The notes under the pieces: generated by a model
Database searches by the model: none
The model's input: the letters and a program-made list of their open reading frames with translations, nothing else
What the model was told of the DNA's origin: nothing
Assembly: GCA_021521415.1 (NCBI GenBank)
Contig: JAIQDT010000027.1
Coordinates: 4,363,001-4,427,000, forward strand
DNA: 64,000 bases
Reading direction: 5' to 3'
DNA from: Bidens hawaiensis
Lineage: Eukaryota > Streptophyta > Magnoliopsida > Asterales > Asteraceae
Made by a program: the position numbers and the translations under genes
Shown: positions 53,156 through 61,590 of the stretch, piece after piece
How the letters are laid out: every line of letters starts with the position of its first letter
How positions within the stretch are numbered: the first letter of the stretch is position 1

Positions 53156-55570
53156 CCCGCTATACGTGTAGGAACAACCTCAAATTCATTGTTTATTAAA
53201 TGGGTTGTTCCAGGCACATGACAAGGCAAATATCCATTGTTTTTAAATCTTTAAACCATAAAATGGATTATTTGTTGCCTAGACGGGAATTTAGGGTAAT
53301 ATAATGTTTTTAATATGCTCTCTAAGTGTGTATGAACAAATCAGGAAATACAATGCATATAAAAGGGTTTGTTCCAGACATTCAACTCGCAAGGATGTAG
53401 AATCTCAAAACAAGCTTATTCCTAGGGGAGATTCTATCAAATGGAAAGAAGATGTCTTGGAGATAAAATGTAACCGTATCACTTTGGTATGAAAGATTGA
53501 TCAGTCAAAAATATATAAAATTTTTAATTTTTTTAAAAAAGTAATACAAAAATATGTTCATGTATAGTTTTTCAAGTATAGTGTACTTTTTTTCACAAAA
53601 ATGAGAAAATGACTTGAACGTGCATGAGAAATGGTAGTACATCAGTTGGCTGACTATCACACTTCATAAAAGTTTTTATTAAATACTACGTTTCGACGAT
53701 TGAGTCTTATTGAGATTAAATTTGTACATAAAAGTTTTTGCACAAATTTAGGGGGAGAAAATTAAAAATTTCAAAAAGAGTGTGTGTGCATTTAATAAAA
53801 AAATCTATGTCTTTCAAACTTCACCCTCGCTTAAAATTGTGTCAGCTGCTCAAGTTTGAAGAACATATACTTGTATATGTTTGGTCCGGTGATCTACTTA
53901 TAGATTCACAGGATAGCCATTCATCTAAAGACTGAAAGCATCCGGGGCGATTGTGATGTGTTTTTTGTGTTTTGAATTCTTTCACTTAAAATTATGTCAG
54001 TAATTCCAAGTTGGAGGGGCACGTATTCTCATATGTGTTTTGGTCCTGTTAACCACTTGTGGTCATACGGGATAGCCATTTACCTGAAAACTGAAGAGTG
54101 ACTGGGGTGACTGAGTTCTTAACATGTGTGTCTTCTGTAACATTCAGGGAAGTGATATTACTATTCAGTTAACAACTTTTCAGAAGCTTCAAAACATTTT
54201 CAAAAGAAAATTGATCCAACCTTCGGAAAGTGATAGATAAATTGTTTCTGTGTGCCTAACGGGTGAAGTTATTAAGCTTAAAAGGCTCTAGAACAGTCAT
54301 TGATTTGTATGGTAGCATGATGCGTAAAAGTTGAAGTGATATAAACTAAATTTGCTAAACTTTATGTGGAGAGTCATTTTGAATACATGTGCATGTCTCC
54401 AGATACATCTCTCCAAATGATAGACAGAAAAGCAATTACCTAGTCATACACGAGCTCGTTAGTGTCTTGATCACCAAAACTATTGTGCTATTATGTTTAT
54501 TTATTCAAAAAAAAGGAAAAAGATGAAAAAAAGGAGAAAGAGAAATATATATAAAAAAAGGATTATTGTGAAGCAAAAATAAAAAAAATTCGTATTTCAA
54601 AAGCTTAAATGGTAAAACTAGAACTACTGAGATGGGGGCACACAAGGAAGGCCTGTCATGTCTCGAATGAAAGGCTTGTCAATTTACTGGCACTATGTCC
54701 AACGTTCAACCTTAAAGCTTAAAAAATATTGTTTGTTTATCTATAAAATTCTTTTAATCAAGCACTAGGGGGTTGGAGTCAAATTGGGGTGATCTGGGGA
54801 AAGCTAAATACGCTTTTAGAAGAGATAGGAGGCACCACAGGTCCATGAGTGATGTCCATTTAAGCTTTATGCCTAACTGAACCTTATTCATATCACTGAT
54901 GCAATGAAAATCATTGTAAGTTCGTTATACCTGCTATCAACATGTTTCTTCATGTCATAATAACGCTGAACTTGAAACTTTTGTGAAAGCACCTTAAACA
55001 ATATGATTCCATGTTTGGATCTTTTCATAAAAGACGTCGTTTATCAAAACTGAAATTTGATCCCTAATTTTGCTAAGTTACAAGAAGACCGGGTGATTAA
55101 ATTTGTTTTATTTGTTGTTTTTGGTTTTATTTTATTTCATTTATTTTATTTTTTACTTCTTGATTACACTTGTCGAAACAAATGTGCTAAGATATCGTTT
55201 GAAAATTTTCATTATGCTAATGAAATCTTATATCGGTTATTGTGTTATAATTGGTTTAGCTGGTATGATCCCATTGCAAGTCTTTTCAAGAAAATCATAA
55301 AAAAATTATTAGAAAAATAAAAATTACAAAAATATGTTTGTGTTATTTTGTTTTATTTAATGTTTTCAAAAATATTTTAGTTTATCTTTCTATCAAAGTT
55401 GATTGTTCTTTAAAGACTAATTTCTAGCAACGAAAGCGTATGAAGTATCTGAGATTCAAATTGGATGATGCTATTAAAAAGGGTGAGATGGTAGAGTATT
55501 GGATGCAGATGCAGTTGTTGCTGATCATGTTCAAGTTAAGAGTCTGAAGGTTTTGAAAGTATCAGTCTAA
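53156..55570 (+). other. Noncoding interior of the pol-less element
   Basis: AT-rich; no protease, integrase or RT motif in any frame. It contains a ~135-bp imperfect tandem duplication (53829-54120) and a gggggagaaaa tract at 53752. The last ~140 bp (55430-55565: MKYLRFKLDDAIKKGEMVEY) may be the decayed C-terminus of a copia RNase H tail; weak evidence. A hydrophobic 87-codon frame at 55057-55320 is probably chance in T-rich DNA. Confidence 0.55.
53829..54120 (+). repeat. Imperfect tandem duplication in the pol-less element
   Basis: Two ~135-bp copies (53829-53965 and 53985-54120) share (g/c)cttaaaatt(g/a)tgtcag, ttggtcc(g/t)gt, acgg/cagg-atagccatt, ctgaaaactga and ggggtgactg-like words. 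Confidence 0.65.
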
Positions 55571-55579
55571 GGGGGAGAT
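55571..55579 (+). other. Polypurine tract of the pol-less element
   Basis: GGGGGAGAT immediately before the 3' LTR start TGTTGGGCCATA. Confidence 0.9.
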
Positions 55580-56167
55580 TGTTGGGCCATAATTTGGTTA
55601 GACTGACGCATATCAAAAGAACATGACATGATTAAGACTAAAGTGATGCAAACGAAGGCAAGTTGAAGAATTACATTGGTGCAATATCGAAATCCCTATG
55701 GATTTCGGTTAGTCTAATTTGAAGTAAAATAAACAAGAACGAAGCTACAAACCAAGGGGAGATTGTTGGGTCCATATTTGGTGGTTTGTACTTAGTTTTA
55801 TGTTTGTTGGGTTTCGTGTTGGGCTATGTGTGTAAACCGAGATCACTAAGGGATCTCGGTGGGCTTTGGGCTTTACTTTGGGCTTGATAGTTGGCTACCC
55901 TATAAATAGATCTTATTGTATAGGGTTTAGGGGTTGTTCACATTGAGAGAAAACGTAAGCCACCATCTAGAGAGCGATAACGATTCTGTGTAATCTCATG
56001 TACCAGACAGTTTAATAATATAATCGTGTGCATTTGGAGTATTACATCTTGTTTATTATATTCATACTGTTCTACATCGTTCTTGAATCACCACTGTGTT
56101 AGGATTCCGCACTAACATTGTGTTCGGGTTGATATCATATTGTAGTGATCCAGATTCGGGACTTACA
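55580..56167 (+). repeat. 3' LTR of the pol-less element
   Basis: 588 bp, same length as the 5' LTR, with scattered substitutions. The internal aaggggagattgttgggtcc at about 55755-55774 repeats the polypurine tract and LTR start. Confidence 0.95.
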
Positions 56168-57090
56168 TGATTGTCCAGGTCTATGTGGACGATATCATTT
56201 TTGGGTCAACAAATAATGTTCTGAGCAAAGAATTTTAGGAAGTTATGAAATCGAAGTTTGAAATTAACGCTATGGGAAAATTAATGTTTTTCTTGGGTTT
56301 GCAAGTTTAACAACTTTCTGATGGTATCTTCATTCATTAAACGAAGTATGTCAAGGATATCCTCGAAAAGTTCAATATTGCTGACTCATCGCCGATCAGC
56401 ACTCCTATCCCGCCAATCATTGAATTGGACTTGATCCCAATGGGGAGAACGTTGATGAAACACTATACCGTTCTATGATTGGCTCCCTCATGTACCTCAC
56501 TGCTTCAAGGCCAAACATCATGTATCTGACGGGTTTGTGCGCCCGATATCAATCCAGTCCAAGGGTCTATCACCTAACATTGGTGAAGCGGATACTACGG
56601 TATCTTAAGGGGTGTCAAGGAATCGGTCTTTGGTATCCTCGAAACGATGTATTTGAGCTGAGAGAGTTTTTTGATTCTGACTATGGAAGCAGGTTGGTGA
56701 CATTGAAGTGTAAGAAGCAGACGACTGTGTCGCTATCTACTTGTGAAGCCGATTATGTAGCTTCTTCAAGCTGATGTTCATAGGTATTATGGATACAACA
56801 ACATATGCGCGACTACGGTTTCTTACTACTTCTATTTTTGTAGTTAACATTGCTGCTATTTCCATAACTAAGAACCTGTTAAGTCTCTCTAAAATTTAAC
56901 ATATGGACATACGATATCACTTCATCCGTGATTGTTACGAGAAGAAGTTGATTACCGTTGATAAAATTCACGCTGACGAACACAAAGCTAATGATTTTAC
57001 TAAAGCATTCGAGAAAAACAAATTGTGTACTTGTTGGAGCTTAACGAAATTAATTTCATGGGCGGTGGGTAAGTGAGTGATTATGAGGTT
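56168..57090 (+). pseudogene. pol: Copia pol continuation: RT end, RNase H, C-terminus
   Basis: Continues the frame broken at 50443: VYVDDIIFG-like sequence at 56180, then MIGSLMYLTASRPNIMYLTG, LCARYQSSPRVYHLTLVKRI, LRYLKGCQGIGLWYPRNDVF, TTVSLSTCEADYVASSS (RNase H) and, in another frame, HMDIRYHFIRDCYEKKLITV, DKIHADEHKANDFTKAFEKN. Many stops. The end near 57090 is followed by the noncoding 3' region and aORF1. Confidence 0.87.
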
Positions 57091-59577
57091 ATGGATTCCG
57101 ACCTTTGAGTAAATTTTCAGAAGGTCACATTTCTTTGTAAATATTTTTCTTTTAAATGGTTTTTGATTTTAGGGGGAGAAATGGTTTGGGAAAATAAAAA
57201 AAATCTTTTAGAAAATCTTGAAAGTGAAAAACATTTGAAAAAAATATAAATGCCAAAAACATTTGAAAAACATATAAAATCCAAAAACATTGAAAAATGT
57301 GTAAAACACAAAAAAAAAATAGAAAATACTCCTCAAAATTAATTTTGAACCATGAATGGAAGATGATAGTACATTGATCATCTTGTTCCAAGTACCGGTA
57401 AAATGTGGTATAAAAGTCTTGATTAATGTCGGTGCATTGGTAGGCTTTAATAACAAACTAGTAACGGAATAAGTGGTATAAACATAAGTAGCCAAATTGA
57501 AAGTTGGGTTAGAATTCAAGCACTAAAGTCTTGGTGATGATGGCATTCTATTAATAACTTTTCATACCAAGACTGGATTGGTGAAAGTTGGGTTAGAATT
57601 CAAGCACTAAAGTTGGGTTAGAATTCAAGTGTTAATAAAGTGTTTTAAGCGTCTAGTACACAGTCTACATTTCAACGATGTATGGTTTTATGGCCATAAA
57701 TCCTATATTGATGGGATGCATTAGCTTCTGGGGCCATTGAGGTCTTTATGCAGTTTATCATATGGTTTACATTTCGGTGAATATTTAAAATCGTGCTCAA
57801 AAGAGCGAACCCTGAAAAGTCATTAAACTTTGATCACTTTGTACTTTGTACAACTTTCACTACTGACATGATCAAAACGCGCTGTTAGTCATACATTGTT
57901 CCTCCCTTGCGCTCATCTTAATACCAATAAGACACAGACCTCAGGGGACACAATGTCTGTAAGCCGATAAATGAAATCATGCATACTCATCTTTGGTAAA
58001 AGAAACTTAGTGTATTGCTTGATAACGGGGGTATGCCTTGTTGTGGAAAACTGTTGCTATGATTGCCAAATTAAAAAGTTTTATATGGTTTGATCTGCTT
58101 GTTCTAAGGTTTTTGTAAATTTGGGTTGACATGATAAATATCAAATGAAGCCTGAGTTAAGATTAGAATCTAATCATGTTATGATATTATGTGCTTAATT
58201 GAACTTTAATCATATCACTGATGTCTTTGAATCTTTTGTTTTAAAATTTTAAGTGGACAACAATACCAATGACTAGGCTTAACATCAGACATAATAAAGA
58301 CAAAAAATAAAACCGTGATGGAAGAACGGATTGATCAATATGATTCTTTGCTCAACTCACAAAAATATGTTTCTTTATGTTTGTACATTGTTCTTGTTTT
58401 GATATATTTTGTTTTGATTACATCTTTTCGTTCGTAAACCAAAAAGATTTTACATTTCTGTTTAAATTTTGATTTTTGTGAATGGTGAATCAAGTCTGGA
58501 TATCCGAGAATCTGAATCGAGGGGTTGTTTTTAGCAAAAATATTTAAAATTGGAATTTAAAAGTTCAAATGAATCTATCAAGGTCATTAATTTGAAATTA
58601 ATCATGTTCGAAAATGTGGAAAATGGTTGTTTAAAATCAAAATTGTTTCAAAATTGTGATCATAAGTTCAAAGGGATTCATCAAGGTCATTAATTTGGAC
58701 TTGATCGGGGTGGTATGTGTGAAATTGTCAAGTTTAAATGTTAGTTGAAAATTTGAACGTATAAGTACTTAACTTATACGGCGTATAAGTCTGACTTACT
58801 TATACCGCATATAAGTCAAATACTTATACTAGCGTATAAGTGCTCCCTATAAGTAGATTGTTATACGCTGAGTTTCTCATTTGTCTTATTATATGTTTCT
58901 TATTGTAAGACATACACATTGTCCGTATATTCGTTTATCTTATTCATATTCACTGAGTGTTTGACATCTTTGAATCATGTGGTTTATCAGCACACCCACT
59001 TGAAGTTGTAATGTTATAAATAACTTATTATTTGCTATATTTGTGCATGAACAAAGAGGATGAACAACATGATAAACATTTCGACCTAATTGGACTTTGT
59101 TTTGAACTTTTCACATATTGTTTTTGTTAATATATGTTTATCAATACTATTCTGAACCTGTTGACCAAGATTTCTCTTCTATCAGTGTCTGATTTGTTAA
59201 ATTGTTATTGACCTTGGTTAAAATGTGAACGCATAAGTGTTTTGAACTTACATGGAGTATGGCGTATAAGTCTACTTGACATATACGGCGTATAAGCTCT
59301 AAAGACTTATACGGGGAATTCTTACATGTTGAACTTATCCGCGGATCTGACATATACGTTTGATCTTATCCGTGTATACTGCGATATATCTTACATGCTG
59401 TACTTACACGTGTTTGAGCTTACACACTGAAATGAACTTACACGTGTCATTTATACATATCTACTCGGTTTACATGCATACAGGTTTTATAGACATATAC
59501 TTTCATACACACACTTAGAAGAACACTTAGTATATTTTGAACTTTCTAACATGTGGTCTTGTTTGTTTCGGTGTGCA
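57091..59577 (+). other. 3' noncoding region between copia pol and aORF1
   Basis: No gene. It starts with a gggggagaa tract (57171) and a degenerate caaaaacatttgaaaaa repeat (57190-57320), then a block matching the minus-strand region 24524-26439. Two clusters of cgtataag / cttatacg words occur at 58755-58870 and 59225-59370, resembling those in 12555-12650 and 13125-13310. Confidence 0.6.
58755..59370. repeat. CGTATAAG / CTTATACG word clusters
   Basis: Many copies of tataag, gcgtataagt and cttatacggcg in both orientations, spaced about 15-30 bp, in two bursts. The same words occur in the tandem units. Confidence 0.6.
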
Positions 59578-60257
59578 GATGGTAAAGATAAAAGATTATA
59601 ATGCTAATCAAAATATATGTGTTTTCTTGGATGGATCTGATGACAAGATGGAACCTTTCCATGTTATATTGCAGTTATTTGAAAGATCGAGGATCTTTAA
59701 GGCGATTACAACAAACACGGTGATAATCTAGGAGATTGTTGAGGAATTATGAAAAATCGCCAAGCTGGAAGTGGAATTCATCACGTCGATAGTAAAGAAG
59801 AAAGAGATCATTATATCTGAGCAGGTGATATGAGATGTGTTAGAGTTTGGTGATAACTCTACTGATCCTACTACTTTACACGAGAGAATGGTAAAAGGAT
59901 GTTTGTTGAGAATGGGATATAAGAATGTTTTGGACACGGGATTCTTGAAAACTGGTTTGTCAAGAACATAGAGTAGAAGGCACATGAAGTATAACTTTTC
60001 TAATGTTATATTCGAGCAAATGAAGCTATATTTTGATAACAAATGGCTTATGAACCCGAGGATTGTGCAACTGATTGTTGATCATCAGTTTCCAAATGTT
60101 GACAAGACGGGTGAAGAGATGAAATTGGCACATATGTCTGCCAATGGTTGTGCTAAGCTTAAGTAGTACATGAATAAAACTGAGGAGGAAATTCCTAAGT
60201 TTCGAGCTTTATTTGGTCATCTAATTAATCCTGGACGTATAGTTAACTCACAAAGTT
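59578..60257 (+). pseudogene. aORF1 N-terminal domain (plus-strand copy)
   Basis: Starts MVKIKDYNANQNICVFLDGS and reads MEPFHVILQLFERSRIFKAI, stops, then IISEQVI, DVLEFGDNSTDPTTLHERMV, KGCLLRMGYKNVL, FSNVIFEQMKLYFDNKWLMN, PRIVQLIVDHQFPNV and FRALFGHLINPGR. These correspond to the N-terminal domain at 23983-24523 and to residues of about 30-125 of the intact copy (FSQMVFYEI, YPRFIQMILNHVAPNLP, TPLFGFLINPEYV). It follows copia pol on the same strand after 2.5 kb of noncoding DNA, as in the minus-strand copy. It is interrupted near 60257 by a different copia fragment. Confidence 0.75.
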
Positions 60258-60945
60258 AAAGATAAACAATTTCTTCTATCTCAGCTCAGAGGTTATCGAT
60301 CATCTAAAAAAACGTGGAATTGTTTCACAGCTCACTCCACCCAGCACACCCCAAAATATCTGCGTGAGCGAGAAGAGAAATCGAACCTTGCTGAACACGG
60401 TCTGAATGATGATGTGTAAAACTAACTTACCTCACTCCTTTTGGAGCTTTGCCCTTATGACCGCCGCCCACATTGTTAATCTGTTTCCAACTAAAAAGGT
60501 GAGAAAAACCCCGTATGAGATATGGCATGGGCGTAAACCCAATTTGTCTTCCCTTATAGTATGGGGATGTGATGCATACGTCACCAGTGATTCCAATGAC
60601 AAACTCGATACCCGCGGTGTAAAATTTTTTCGTCGGACACTATAACCAAAGTGGATATTATTTCTTCCATCCTGATACAAATTCACGATCGAAGATTGGA
60701 AATAATTTTGTCGATTTTGAAGAAATTCAAGAACCAAAAACAACCACTGAGGTAGTTGGAGCTTCTGTCAACAAGATATTATTGCCAACACGTCAGTAAT
60801 AAACACGAGCGTTCGCAGAAGTAGTATGACTTGCGAACCAAATTCTAAATGCTTATGGCATGTAGATGACAAACCCACTAGATACAAATCTGTTGTCTTA
60901 GTTGAAAAAGACACTTGTTTGCCTCACGTTTTTATCATATTATAA
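60258..60945 (+). pseudogene. Copia integrase fragment of another lineage
   Basis: Reads RGIVSQLTPPSTPQNICVSE, KRNRTLLNTV, HSFWSFALMTAAHIVNLFPT, KKVRKTPYEIWHGRKPNLSS and LIVWGCDAYVTSDSNDKLDT, then a shift and VGHYNQSGYYFFHPDTNSRS. This is the end of the copia integrase core and the following domain, most like the intact element at 31717-35727 (SQLTPPGTPQHNGVSERRNR) rather than the SIRE-like copies. Stops near 60404, 60640 and 60798 show decay. It breaks the aORF1 copy at 59578-60257. Confidence 0.8.
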
Positions 60946-61034
60946 GTGCTTAATCGTATAATAGAGAAAAAGTACCGGTTTTGGAAGAGAAAATATTCTT
61001 TTATGATCAATTTTTGAAGAGTAAACTCGAGGCC

Positions 61035-61526
61035 CAACCCAAGCCCACAAGAACTGTAGGTTCCCTGGACGGATCACACGAGATATCCCGATATACACAG
61101 GTGCGGAATCCCTGTGTAGATCGTTACGAACGTAGAACACAAACACACGAACACACGAATACGATACGAACAAACACACGTTATATTAATAACTCAACAC
61201 GTGATATAATCACAGTTACAGACTCTCGACCTCACGTCACTTGACTCACTGAATTACACGAACTCGAACCACTTCAACTTTTTTCTAAAACGATAAGCCG
61301 TAACCTATATAAATACACGACAACTTTGCCTCAGGCGAAGTTGTCCATAACTTCGCTGGGTTAACAAGTTCGCCTAAGCGAACTTGTCAACAACTTCGCT
61401 CGGTTAACAAGTTCGCCTAGGCGAACTTGTCAACAACTTCGCTTTAAACAAACAAATACATAAACAATATTACAGACTCGATTACAGACACTAGACATAT
61501 GAACTACTGACATTTATGCACCAACA
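61035..61526 (-). repeat. LTR of the aORF1-containing element (3' LTR)
   Basis: On the minus strand it starts TGTTGGTGCATAAATG directly after a polypurine tract. It has a TATA-like gtatttatatagg near 61306-61318 and, in the presumed transcript, the 43-bp palindromic repeats at 61359-61444. The downstream part contains ggattccgcac, also found at the end of the 50444-51031 LTR. The left end is not visible; the value given is approximate. Confidence 0.7.
61359..61444 (-). repeat. 43-bp tandem repeat with 24-bp perfect palindrome
   Basis: Two copies (61359-61401, 61402-61444) of ggttaacaagttcgcct(a/g).. The palindrome at 61407-61430 is perfect; the first copy has one mismatch. A weaker related unit lies at 61330-61358. 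Confidence 0.92.
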
Positions 61527-61540
61527 GACTCCCCCTTGGC
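61527..61540 (-). other. Polypurine tract of the aORF1-containing element
   Basis: Minus strand reads GCCAAGGGGGAGTC immediately before the LTR start TGTTGGTGC and about 50 bp after the aORF1 stop. Confidence 0.85.
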
Positions 61541-61590
61541 AGTAGCTTCATATCTTGATCTTTCAGCTCTTGTCTCGTAATCCTGTAACT

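Larger units (their letters stand above)
50444..56167 (+). mobile_element. Pol-less (non-autonomous) copia-like LTR retrotransposon
   Basis: A 5724-bp element with two 588-bp LTRs (50444-51031, 55580-56167) and a perfect 5-bp duplication TGATT (50439-50443 and 56168-56172) in a copia RT gene. The left LTR starts TTTTGGG where the right starts TGTTGGG, a single terminal change. It has a PBS (51032-51045), a degenerate gag with zinc knuckles, about 2.4 kb of noncoding DNA and a polypurine tract. No protease, integrase or RT was found, so it would need enzymes from a related element. Confidence 0.93.

Noticed and set aside
55057..55320. 87-codon hydrophobic ORF resembling a membrane protein
   Set aside because: Runs of Phe/Leu come from T-rich DNA in the noncoding interior of the pol-less element; no relatives seen.
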